DNA of 64,000 nucleotides. It comes from Parvibaculaceae bacterium. GTDB lineage: Bacteria; Pseudomonadota; Alphaproteobacteria; Parvibaculales; Parvibaculaceae. The stretch lies in the NCBI GenBank assembly GCA_019636015.1, contig JAHBYJ010000001.1, forward strand, positions 372,001-436,000, in the 5' to 3' direction. The notes under the pieces were generated by a model. The model searched no databases and was not told the origin of the DNA. It saw only the letters and a list, made by a program, of their open reading frames with translations. Within the stretch, counting starts at the first letter, position 1, and each line of letters begins with the position of its first letter. Below, piece by piece: positions 1 through 7,381 of the stretch. The translations under genes and the position numbers were made by a program.

Positions 1-209
1 GCCGAAAAGGCCGCGCCGTCGCCCGTAAGCACGATAATGTCCGACAGGGGATCGTCCGCCGCGTCGAGAAAGATACGCGAGAGTTCGCGGTGCATCTCGC
101 CATCGACCGCATTCATCAGGGCCGGGTTGCTGAGCGCCAACGTGAGCACGCGGCCCTTGCGGCTTGCCTTGATGCGCGTGTAACGGCCGAAATCGACCTC
201 ATCTGTCAT
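1..209 (-). CDS. Enoyl-CoA hydratase/isomerase (crotonase) family protein, N-terminal part only
   Basis: Only the first 69 codons are visible; the gene runs off the left edge. The ATG at 209 follows a clear GGAGG ribosome-binding site. The N-terminus has the crotonase pattern: an early strand followed by SNPALMNAVDGEM (like the family's NRPxxxNAl), then DIIVLTGDGAAFS, which matches the start of the oxyanion-hole segment (VltGxGxaFs). Family members hydrate or isomerise enoyl-CoA thioesters; the substrate cannot be told from this part. It lies downstream of the YCF48-like gene on the same strand, but a strong terminator separates them, so it is probably a separate transcription unit. Confidence 0.8.
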   Translation of the reverse strand, partial: MTDEVDFGRYTRIKASRKGRVLTLALSNPALMNAVDGEMHRELSRIFLDAADDPLSDIIVLTGDGAAFS

Positions 210-305
210 GGCTTTCCTCCCTCGCACGGGCCGTGTGATCCGGCCCTTGCCCCGGATTGTGGCGCGCCGCTCCGTGAAAGAAAAGCTGCAATGAAAGCTG
301 AAATG

Positions 306-343
306 AAAAAGCCCCGGACCTTGCGGAACCGGGGCTTTCTCTT
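306..343 (-). terminator. Rho-independent terminator after the YCF48-like gene
   Basis: A 10-bp perfect stem (308-317 with 329-338, AAAGCCCCGG) is followed, reading on the minus strand, by a run of five T. It lies 17 bp past the stop codon of the 360-1442 gene. Confidence 0.85.
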
Positions 344-359
344 TGGCTTGCGGCGAGGC

Positions 360-1442
360 TCAGCTGTCGCTGTCCATATGGGTGATGCTGATGCGCGCAC
401 CCACCTGCTCGCGGGCCTTTTCCATATCGTCCGGCATCAGCTTCGCGCCGGGCTCGCCGAAGACGACGATCTGGCCGTCGGGCCCGTCGGTCACGGCGGC
501 ATAGCCGAGACGGTCGGCGCGCGTCACTTCCGTGAAGCTCTGGCCGTTGTTGTCGCTGTAACCGACATAGCCCTGGAGGCCGACCAGAACGATCTTGCCA
601 TTGCCGAGCTGCACGCCGCCGGCGATCGACTTGTCGGTGCCGGTGTCGACCTTCACCCAGGTCTGTCCATTGTCGGAGGAACGGAAGGCGTTGCCGCGCA
701 TGCCGAACACCATCACCGAACCGTCGTTCATGCCGAAGCCGCCCCAGAACGAACCTTCATACTGCGTCTGGATGCGCTCGAAGGTGCGGCCCTGGTCCGG
801 CGAGCGGTAGACGACGCCGAATTCGGCGGAGACATAAAGGTCGCCGTTGTTCGCCGCGAAGAGCTTGTTCAGGTGGAAGTCGTCGAGCACGCCTTCGCTG
901 AGCGAGCGCTCTTCCCATGTCTCGCCGCCATCGGTCGTTTCGACGATGAAGGAGAAGGCGCCCATGGCGAAGCCGCGGTTCTCGTCCTCGAAATAGACCG
1001 TCATGAAGGCCATTTCGGATTCGGAGTCGTTATAGACGAGATCCCAGTTCTCGCCGCCATCCGTGGTGCGCAGCACGGTCGCATCGTGACCGACGGCGAA
1101 GCCGACATTCTCACCGACGAATGTCACGCCCGTAAGCGTCGCCTGTGTCGGCACCGACTGCGCCTGACGCCACGTCGCGCCGCGATCGTCGGAAAGAACG
1201 ATATGGCCGAATTCGCCGACAGCGATCAGACGGCCATTGGCATAGGTCGCATCGAGCAGAAGCGATTCCGCCGCGAGCGAAGACTGCATTGCATATTCGG
1301 GACCGGCTTCGCCCTCGTCCTGCGCGGCGGCGGGCAGCGCGGTGGGGCCGAAACTCAGCATGACGGCGCCAATGGCGGCGATCGACGCAAGCCGAAGGCG
1401 CTGCGCCCAATTCGAGACGACGGAAAGATCAGACGAAGACAT
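360..1442 (-). CDS. YCF48/BNR-repeat beta-propeller protein, exported
   Basis: A 360-residue protein with a long signal peptide ending near residue 40 (LPAAAQ). The rest consists of repeated propeller blades with the YCF48/BNR signature: RTTDGGENW, ETTDGGETW, RSPDQGRTF, RSSDNGQTW and YSDNNGQSF. YCF48-like proteins (Ycf48/HCF136 in photosynthesis) act as assembly or stability factors; bacterial homologues are commonly found beside DUF1302, DUF1329 and RND/MMPL-type exporter genes. Here it is the third member of that series, after DUF1302 and DUF1329 on the same strand. No RND/MMPL gene lies inside the window. The ATG at 1442 has an AGGAG about nine bases upstream. The family assignment is firm; the molecular role is unknown. 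Confidence 0.85.
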   Translation of the reverse strand: MSSSDLSVVSNWAQRLRLASIAAIGAVMLSFGPTALPAAAQDEGEAGPEYAMQSSLAAESLLLDATYANGRLIAVGEFGHIVLSDDRGATWRQAQSVPTQATLTGVTFVGENVGFAVGHDATVLRTTDGGENWDLVYNDSESEMAFMTVYFEDENRGFAMGAFSFIVETTDGGETWEERSLSEGVLDDFHLNKLFAANNGDLYVSAEFGVVYRSPDQGRTFERIQTQYEGSFWGGFGMNDGSVMVFGMRGNAFRSSDNGQTWVKVDTGTDKSIAGGVQLGNGKIVLVGLQGYVGYSDNNGQSFTEVTRADRLGYAAVTDGPDGQIVVFGEPGAKLMPDDMEKAREQVGARISITHMDSDS

Positions 1443-1668
1443 GAACTAGAGCTCCTGCACTCGGGCATTTCCGGCCGCTGCCTGCTCTGCCGGGACCGGT
1501 TTTTCCGGTCTCCGCCAGCCGGGCGGCAACCCCCTGTTTTTCGATTGTTATATCGTTTTTCCGATCTTATAGCGCATTTTTTCGAGCGCGTCTTGGCCTC
1601 GCGCACAAATGACGCAGCGGCGCGAGGTGCCATGGTTAAGGGCTTCCGGGGAACGCCCTGAAAGCGAA

Positions 1669-1696
1669 AGGCCGGACCCGTTTCCGGGCCCGGCCT
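1669..1696 (-). terminator. Hairpin terminator after the DUF1329 gene
   Basis: Inverted repeat AGGCCGG-CCCG / CGGG-CCCGGCCT directly after the stop codon at 1718. On the minus strand the stem is followed by only a short T stretch, so efficiency is uncertain. Confidence 0.65.
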
Positions 1697-1717
1697 CTGC
1701 TTGTTCTTCCTCAGCTC

Positions 1718-3073
1718 TTAGCGGACGCCGAGCTGACGGATCGAGTTCGGCGTGTAGCGCGACGGATCGAGTTCGTCGGCGAAGTAGTTCACCGGCGGCT
1801 CTTCGTTCTGCAGCGCGAGCGCCAGATAGCGGCCGGCCTGCAGGTCGTACACGATTTCGCCGGCGGAGCCGCAGAGCGGCACGTTGTAGCGCTGGATCTG
1901 GTGCATTTCCTGCACGCGCCAGAGCTGGCCACGGCCGTCATAGAGTTCCACGGTCGACATCTGCCACGCGTCTTCTTCGTTGTGATAGACGCGGCGCGAA
2001 TAGACGTGACGGGTGTTCGGACGAAGCTTGGCTTCGAATTCCCACACGCGGCGGGCTTCGTAACGCACCTTGTCCTGGTTCAGGTGAGCGGCCGTCAGAT
2101 AGTCGCGATAGGGCGTCGACTCGCCTTCATAGGCATTGGCCGAAACCAGACGGACATTCTTGCCGAGCACGGTCCAGTCGTAGCGGTCCGGCGCACCGTT
2201 ATAGCCGTCGAACGCGTCCGAGGTCGACAGACCGTCCGAGTTCGTGCCCGGATTGTCATAGGCGATGTTCGGCGCGCGGCGCACGCGGCGGGTGCCCGGG
2301 CTGTACTGCCAGGCCTGGCGCGGCTGCACCTGGGCGTTCAGGGCTTCGTACACCAGGATCACGTTACCCGCGGCACGGGCCGGAGCAATCGTGTTCGCGA
2401 TGTAGTAGATCGAGATGTTGTTCAGGTCTTCGGCGCGCTGCTTGGACGGATCCGACCAGGCGAGAATGGCTTCGTCCTGCACGATCTGCAGCGTGTAGTC
2501 GCCGCCGCGCGTGACCGGCGCCGCAGCAAACTGACGCACCGCCTTGAACGAGCGGTAACGCAGCGTGTGGTTCCAGACCATTTCGAGCGCGTTGTTGGCG
2601 ATCGGGAACGGCGTGCCGAAAATGGCTTCGCTGACGCCCGCGCCGCCGCCGACGAGTTCGCCGACCTGGGCATTGCGCTTGGTCGCTTCATAGTAGCGAT
2701 CCGGGAAGGCGCAGGAGCGGCGCGTCTCATAGACGTTCATCTTGTAGGACGGATAGGTCTGCAGCATCGCCTTGTAGCCCGGCGTGAGCAGCGCTTCATA
2801 CTGTCCCATGTTCTGGCCGGTGACCGTGTACTTGATCGGGTCGCTGGCGAACGGGTTGGCGAGCTTGTCGCCCGGCTTGTAGCTGACATTGCTCGGCACG
2901 GTCTGCAGACCGCCGGTCCAGGCAGGGATATCGCCCTCGCCGGCCTTTTCCGAGCCCATCGGGGTCAGATCGTTCCCCAGACGATTCACCTGGGCTTCCG
3001 GAACCTTGGCCAACGCGCTTGTCGCGATTGCGCTGATCGCAAGGGCGGACACCAAAAAGGTAGTCCTTTTCAT
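1718..3073 (-). CDS. DUF1329 family exported protein
   Basis: A 451-residue protein with a classic Sec signal peptide (residues 1-22, ending SALA before KVPEAQ). The ATG at 3073 is chosen because GGAGGG lies just upstream; the longer reading frame adds a 21-residue extension that does not look like coding sequence. After the signal come NRLGNDLTPMGSEKAG and repeated tyrosine-rich stretches typical of DUF1329, a family of periplasmic or outer-membrane-associated proteins with a LolB-like fold. It usually pairs with a DUF1302 beta-barrel, and here it directly follows one. Such pairs are linked to hydrophobic substrate handling (esterases, hydrocarbons, steroid degradation). The partnership is inferred from family habit and the gene order. 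Confidence 0.9.
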   Translation of the reverse strand: MKRTTFLVSALAISAIATSALAKVPEAQVNRLGNDLTPMGSEKAGEGDIPAWTGGLQTVPSNVSYKPGDKLANPFASDPIKYTVTGQNMGQYEALLTPGYKAMLQTYPSYKMNVYETRRSCAFPDRYYEATKRNAQVGELVGGGAGVSEAIFGTPFPIANNALEMVWNHTLRYRSFKAVRQFAAAPVTRGGDYTLQIVQDEAILAWSDPSKQRAEDLNNISIYYIANTIAPARAAGNVILVYEALNAQVQPRQAWQYSPGTRRVRRAPNIAYDNPGTNSDGLSTSDAFDGYNGAPDRYDWTVLGKNVRLVSANAYEGESTPYRDYLTAAHLNQDKVRYEARRVWEFEAKLRPNTRHVYSRRVYHNEEDAWQMSTVELYDGRGQLWRVQEMHQIQRYNVPLCGSAGEIVYDLQAGRYLALALQNEEPPVNYFADELDPSRYTPNSIRQLGVR

Positions 3074-3459
3074 ATAAATTCCCTCCACTGGATTTCTTCT
3101 GGGCTTTCGACACGGGTGCTCTTGATGTTTTTGCACCGCATATCGAGGCCGGTTTCCCCGCCTTGATCGGAACCGATGATAGCAAATTGCCTAGGAGGCG
3201 CAAATCGGCGGAAGCGGATTCTGTGTCTCCCAAGCCTCTATTACCCTCGATTTTCGGGCGCTTTGCCCGGCTTTTCCATTAAATCTTTTTAATGTGAGTT
3301 TCACGGGCAAGCCCCGCCCAAGCGGCATGAAAAATCCGTAGACGGATTATTCCGGCATCGCCGCGCTTATGGTGCGGCGCAACATGAATGTCCGCGCGGC
3401 AAAAGAAAAACCCGGCGGCCGAGGCCGCCGGGTCCATTTGCGTCACACGCTTCTGAAGA
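3074..3459. other. Intergenic region between DUF1302 and DUF1329
   Basis: 386 bp without a credible gene. It holds the DUF1302 terminator at its left end and, nearer 3300, an AT-rich stretch (AAATCTTTTTAATG) that could carry the DUF1329 promoter. No box could be assigned with confidence. Confidence 0.6.
3403..3435 (-). terminator. Strong terminator after the DUF1302 gene
   Basis: Stem ACCCGGCGGCC (3410-3420), loop GAG, GCCGCCGGGT (3424-3433), followed on the minus strand by TTTTTCTTTT. It lies 25 bp past the stop codon of the DUF1302 gene and separates it from DUF1329. Confidence 0.9.
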
Positions 3460-6105
3460 TCAGAAGGCGTAGGAGACGTTGAGCGACACGAAGTCCATGT
3501 CACCGCTACCCTGATACTTCTCGTTGCCGAGGAAGTTCGTGTAGCTGATGCCACCGCGCCAGTTCTGGTAGGAGCCGTTGAGCTGGAGGCTCACCGACTT
3601 CGCACCTTCGCGGTAGTTGGAGAGCGGCGCCGGGCTGTTGCCGGAAACGCCGTGGCTCCACGCCAGCGTCGGGTTCAGAGTGATCGCAGTACCGAACGCG
3701 TTGTTGTACTGGAGCTGACCGAGAAGGACGTAACCCCAGGACACGGAGGTCGGACGGCAACCCTGACGGGTGGCGAGACCGAGCGCACCGGCAAGCGGAA
3801 GGTCCGTACCGCCGCTGGTGCAGACGTTCTGCCACCGGCGAGTGGAGACCGGCGAGTTTTCAGCAGGCGCATCCGGCGCATACATCATGCCGACTTCCGT
3901 CACCAGGATGCCGAGATCGGCGCCCGTGGCTCCGATCAGCGGGTTCGACGCCGAATAGGTCGCCGTCGTGCCCACCTGAGCGGTGTAGATCTCGGTCCGC
4001 TCATAGCCCTGGATGTCCATCGACGAACCGCTTGCAATGCTGCCGCAACCGGCAGGGCTATAGGTGTCGTTGGCACCGAAGGCCGAGCCGACCGCACCGC
4101 CCGTGATCTGCTCGAAGACGCAGCCGCGGCGAAGTGCGTTGATGGTCAGCTGGTCGGTGTCGTACTGCACCGGCTGGTTCGAACGATAGGTCACGTCACC
4201 CTGCACACCCCAGGTGCCCAGCGTGGTGTTGAAGCTGAAGCCATAGAGCTTGATGTCTTCAGGATACTCGAAGTAGAGACCGATCGCAGGCGTCGCCTGC
4301 GGACCGGCGGCAAGCATGATTTCCGTTCCGTCCGTCACCAGATAGGGGGTGACGCCGGGGATAACCGACGTGGACTGCTGGGCCACGAGCGCGCAGTTGG
4401 CGATCATGAGCGCGAGCAGCGAGTTCGCCTGCACGACCGGATTGGCCATGCCGGCAAACAAGGCGCCCACACCCGGCGCGGTCGTCAGATCGTAGCCTTC
4501 GATACCCGTGTTGAAGGCGTTGATCACGCCCGCCGGGCCGGTGACCACCGGGCCAGCAGCGGCGCTGCCGGCATAGAAGGCGTCGGCATAGGCCAGACCC
4601 GCCGCATAGATGCCGTCCGGATCCGTCACGATGGCGCTGTTGAGATAGTCCAGCGTCGCGGTGCTCAGGCCGAGAGGCACACCATACACAGCAGCGTTCG
4701 GCTGCGTGGTGGTCGCCGCGGCGCCGTTGGCGGCGTTACAGCTGTTGTACTGCAGCGCACGGCTCTGCACGCCGGTCGTCGGGCCGGCAAGCGAATAGGT
4801 GCCGACTTCCGCCTGCGTCCAGTCGATCTGAATACGCTCGCTGGCGATCGGCAGACGCGAATGGTAGTTCATGAAGTAGAAGCCGAACTCGGTATTGTTC
4901 AGATCTTCCGAATACCAGCGCGCGGCAATGCCGTACTGGCCGCTGTCGCTCGGCTCGCGGTCGCGGTCGCGGGCCACGATGCCCGAGTCGCCATAGGCGA
5001 GACGGAGCGCTTCGGTGCTGCCATTCGACAGCGTGCCCCACTGGCCGGCTCCGAGGCCGCCATAGGGCAGCCGGGAGTTGTAGGCGGTGTAGTCCAGCGC
5101 GTCGGCGCCGCAATCGCGCAGATTGTTGCCTGCACCATTATAGGCGGCGTCGAAGGCGGCGCTGATCGCGTTCGGGTTCGAGCAGTTCCGGAAGATGCCG
5201 GAGCCAGGCCCGCCCGTCAGGAACGACGTGGCATTGAAGTTGCCGCCGACGCCGCTGCCATAGCCCGTCACGTCGGACGTCGAGAAGGGCGTACCCGGAC
5301 GGTCGAGCTGGAAGCCCGCCCACTGAAGCTGATAGAAGGCTTCGAGCGAGAGATTGTAGGGCAGGCCGATCGAGGCATCGATCGCCCAGACCGGAACGAG
5401 GCCTTCCTTGATTTCCGCGCCGGGGCGGCGGAACGCATTGACGTCGATCGGGTTGACCGAGTTCACGCCATTGAGCAGGAAGGTCGATTCACCCCAGCTG
5501 ATGACCTGCTTGCCGAGACGGACGTTGAGCGGCAGGCTGCCCACGTCGAAGTTACCGGCAACATAAAGGTCGAGCAGGCGGATATCGCGCGCTGCATCGG
5601 CTTCGCCGTCGATGAGGTTCGAACGGTCATAAGAGCTGTCGCTCGCGAGCACGGCGTCGTAATACGAGTTCACGCGCGAGAAGAACGTGAAGTTCCTCCA
5701 CTCCGCCTGAATGTCGTTGGTCATCTTGTAGGTATTGCCGATCAGATCGCCGCGATTGAAGTTCAGGCGGCCGTCATCCGTGTTGATCGAGCCGGAAATC
5801 TTCGGCTGATACGCGTTGATGTCTGCACCCGCGTTTTCGTTCGTCGCATAGGCGCCGCCCGTACCCGACTGGAAGAAGGCCGGTCCGTCCGGCGTATCCG
5901 TCACCGGGCCACCGTTCGAGGTCGGCAGATACAGATGGTTGGTGTCGACGGTCCGCATCGACACACCGGCGCTGAGCGTGGTGTCGAAATGCACCCTTAC
6001 GCTGCCGAAATTATATTCGATAGCGTTGGCTGTGCCTGCCGATGCGATCAGCATCGTCGCCGCAGCGCTGCCGAGCAGCACTGAGCGCAAGCTTCCTCTT
6101 TTCAT
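3460..6105 (-). CDS. DUF1302 family outer-membrane beta-barrel-like protein
   Basis: An 881-residue protein with a Sec signal peptide (residues 1-28, GTANA before IEYNFGSV). The ATG at 6105 is preceded by GAGGAGGA; an upstream ATG at 6138 lacks a site. The mature part begins with FDTTLSAGVSMR and contains LGKQVISWGES and NPIDVNAFRRPGAEIKEG, motifs characteristic of DUF1302. The chain ends in SLNVSYAF, a C-terminal aromatic residue as in outer-membrane barrels. Long Ala/Gly/Thr-rich segments near 460-620 look like extracellular loops. DUF1302 proteins pair with DUF1329 proteins and are thought to move hydrophobic compounds across or out of the envelope; the substrate here is not evident. It has its own terminator. 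Confidence 0.9.
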   Translation of the reverse strand: MKRGSLRSVLLGSAAATMLIASAGTANAIEYNFGSVRVHFDTTLSAGVSMRTVDTNHLYLPTSNGGPVTDTPDGPAFFQSGTGGAYATNENAGADINAYQPKISGSINTDDGRLNFNRGDLIGNTYKMTNDIQAEWRNFTFFSRVNSYYDAVLASDSSYDRSNLIDGEADAARDIRLLDLYVAGNFDVGSLPLNVRLGKQVISWGESTFLLNGVNSVNPIDVNAFRRPGAEIKEGLVPVWAIDASIGLPYNLSLEAFYQLQWAGFQLDRPGTPFSTSDVTGYGSGVGGNFNATSFLTGGPGSGIFRNCSNPNAISAAFDAAYNGAGNNLRDCGADALDYTAYNSRLPYGGLGAGQWGTLSNGSTEALRLAYGDSGIVARDRDREPSDSGQYGIAARWYSEDLNNTEFGFYFMNYHSRLPIASERIQIDWTQAEVGTYSLAGPTTGVQSRALQYNSCNAANGAAATTTQPNAAVYGVPLGLSTATLDYLNSAIVTDPDGIYAAGLAYADAFYAGSAAAGPVVTGPAGVINAFNTGIEGYDLTTAPGVGALFAGMANPVVQANSLLALMIANCALVAQQSTSVIPGVTPYLVTDGTEIMLAAGPQATPAIGLYFEYPEDIKLYGFSFNTTLGTWGVQGDVTYRSNQPVQYDTDQLTINALRRGCVFEQITGGAVGSAFGANDTYSPAGCGSIASGSSMDIQGYERTEIYTAQVGTTATYSASNPLIGATGADLGILVTEVGMMYAPDAPAENSPVSTRRWQNVCTSGGTDLPLAGALGLATRQGCRPTSVSWGYVLLGQLQYNNAFGTAITLNPTLAWSHGVSGNSPAPLSNYREGAKSVSLQLNGSYQNWRGGISYTNFLGNEKYQGSGDMDFVSLNVSYAF

Positions 6106-6435
6106 AGAGCGATCCTCCTCGATCCTCGATGGCTTCACTAACTTTGCAGCCAGGTCGGGAGGTAGGACGAATATATGTATGAAAGCATTCGACTGTTCCC
6201 CCCCGGCCAGTCAGCATCCCTCACTCGTTAGCCCACATTTATTAGTGGTTTGAGTCAAGACCGCGAAGATGCGGAGCGGGGCTCCGGATGCAACATTCGG
6301 GAGGTCTATGGCATTTATGACACGGCCGTAACGTATTACGGCACATGGATGCATTTTGCCATTAACGTTGTTGCAACGCACACTGAACATGTGCGTTGCA
6401 ACAATCACATACCCGAATCAGTGAGGAGAGCGGGT
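6106..6435. other. Regulatory intergenic region upstream of DUF1302
   Basis: 330 bp without a credible gene. It contains the DUF1302 leader and a perfect 15-bp inverted repeat at 6368-6404. The short reading frame at 6211-6408 has no ribosome-binding site and no recognisable motif, so it is not called. Confidence 0.6.
6368..6404. repeat. Perfect 15-bp inverted repeat with TGC-AAC-GCA cores
   Basis: Left arm TTGTTGCAACGCACA (6368-6382), 7-base spacer, right arm exactly complementary (6390-6404). No T run follows on either strand, so it is not a standard terminator, although it lies 31 bp past the PCuAC stop codon. Each arm holds TGC-N3-GCA. An operator for the DUF1302 unit is the more likely role. 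Confidence 0.7.
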
Positions 6436-6885
6436 TCAATGCCCGCTATGGCCCGCCGCGCGCACCGGCGCTTCCACCTCGACCTCGCCCGCCGTCTCGA
6501 AAACGAGCGTGAGGGGCACCGTCTGGCCCTCCTCGAGCGGCGCCTCAAGGCCGATCAGCATGATGTGCTTGCCCCCCGGCGCAAGCTCGACCGTTTCGCC
6601 CGAAGCCACCGGCAGATTGCCGAGACGGCGCATCCGCATGACCATGTCTTCCACCGTCATGTCATGGATTTCGACCGTATCGGCCACGGGCGAGCGCGCC
6701 TCCAGAAGGACATCGCCGTCGCCCGTCTTGTTCTCGATGGTGAGATAGGCCGCGCCCGTCTGCGTCGCACTGGCGCGTACCCAGGCGTCGCGCACTTCGA
6801 GAGCGCCGCTCTCATTGGCGGATTCGCCGCAAGCGGCAAGAAGCGGCGCGATGAGGACGAGCGGCAGAAGGAGCGGGCGGAACAT
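6436..6885 (-). CDS. PCuAC-family periplasmic copper(I) chaperone, lipoprotein
   Basis: 149 residues. The N-terminus is a lipoprotein signal with lipobox LLAAC (Cys19); the ATG at 6885 places it correctly, whereas the longer frame would bury it. The copper site is complete and spaced exactly as in the family: His74-x10-Met85-x21-His107-x-Met109 (IHDM, MRM, KHIM). PCuAC proteins carry Cu(I) to cytochrome c oxidase (CuA) in the periplasm or on the outer face of the inner membrane. The neighbours give no operon partner: downstream is the intergenic inverted repeat and upstream is the GIY-YIG unit. Confidence 0.9.
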   Translation of the reverse strand: MFRPLLLPLVLIAPLLAACGESANESGALEVRDAWVRASATQTGAAYLTIENKTGDGDVLLEARSPVADTVEIHDMTVEDMVMRMRRLGNLPVASGETVELAPGGKHIMLIGLEAPLEEGQTVPLTLVFETAGEVEVEAPVRAAGHSGH

Positions 6886-6991
6886 GGGGCATGACCTCGC
6901 GGGAAGGGGGTGAACGGAGGCCCGCACCTTAGCCCGACGGAGTGCCTGCTGCATATGCAGCGCCGATATTCGCCATCAATATAATACTCAA

Positions 6992-7025
6992 TGTCATCCC
7001 GGGGCTTGTCCCCGGGACCCAATCC
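6992..7025 (+). repeat. REP-like palindromic repeat, left copy flanking the GIY-YIG gene
   Basis: TGTCATCCCGG...CCGGGACCCAATC, a GC-rich stem-loop of a type widespread in alphaproteobacterial intergenic DNA. A copy in the opposite orientation lies at 7330-7363, differing at about six of 33 positions. Confidence 0.75.
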
Positions 7026-7039
7026 ACGTCGCGGCACAG

Positions 7040-7327
7040 ATGAGCTATTTCGTGTACATCCTCGCCAGCCGCAAGCACGGGACGCTCTATATTGGCGTTA
7101 CAAACAACCTTGCCCGCCGCGTCTGGGAGCACCGCCAAGGAATCGGGTCGAAGTTCACGAAGAAATATCGCGTTCATCGACTCGTCTATGCCGAGCCATA
7201 TGACGAGATCGAACGCGCCATCCAGCGCGAGAAGACGATGAAGGAATGGCCCCGCGTCTGGAAGATTCGCATGATCGAACGTGACAACCCCGACTGGGAC
7301 GACCTCTATCTCAAACTGAACGGATAG
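7040..7327 (+). CDS. GIY-YIG nuclease superfamily protein
   Basis: 95 residues, a whole single-domain GIY-YIG protein. The YVYI-type strand is FVYIL (residues 4-8), followed by TLYIGVTNNLARR (15-27) with the catalytic-face arginine and EHR (29-31), then KYRVHRLVYAEPYDEIERAIQREK, typical of the UPF0213/YhbQ-like short group. This group may nick or cleave structured DNA; no cellular role is fixed. The gene is a lone unit boxed by REP-like repeats in inverted orientation, suggesting it moves, or is kept, together with them. The ATG at 7040 is the natural start, with a weak ribosome-binding site. Confidence 0.9.
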   Translation: MSYFVYILASRKHGTLYIGVTNNLARRVWEHRQGIGSKFTKKYRVHRLVYAEPYDEIERAIQREKTMKEWPRVWKIRMIERDNPDWDDLYLKLNG

Positions 7328-7329
7328 GC

Positions 7330-7363
7330 GAGTGGGCCCCGGCAACAAGTGCCGGGGTGACAC
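7330..7363 (-). repeat. REP-like palindromic repeat, right copy flanking the GIY-YIG gene
   Basis: Read on the minus strand: TGTCACCCCGG...CCGGGGCCCACTC, the inverted partner of the 6992-7025 copy. It begins 3 bp after the GIY-YIG stop codon and could also act as its transcript end. Confidence 0.75.
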
Positions 7364-7381
7364 TGGAGTTTGAAGCCCTGC

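Noticed and set aside
90..1661. A long plus-strand reading frame of over 500 codons
   Set aside because: It is antisense to the YCF48-like gene, has no family motifs and is typical of GC-rich shadow frames.
3373..3384. The same TGCGGCGCAACA string near the DUF1302 end
   Set aside because: Single, not palindromic and far from a start codon; likely chance in GC-rich DNA.
3652..6084. An 810-codon plus-strand frame
   Set aside because: Antisense shadow of the DUF1302 gene; Arg-rich, no motifs.
6211..6408. Minus-strand 65-codon frame between PCuAC and DUF1302
   Set aside because: Its start lies in the inverted repeat, it lacks a ribosome-binding site and shows no motif.
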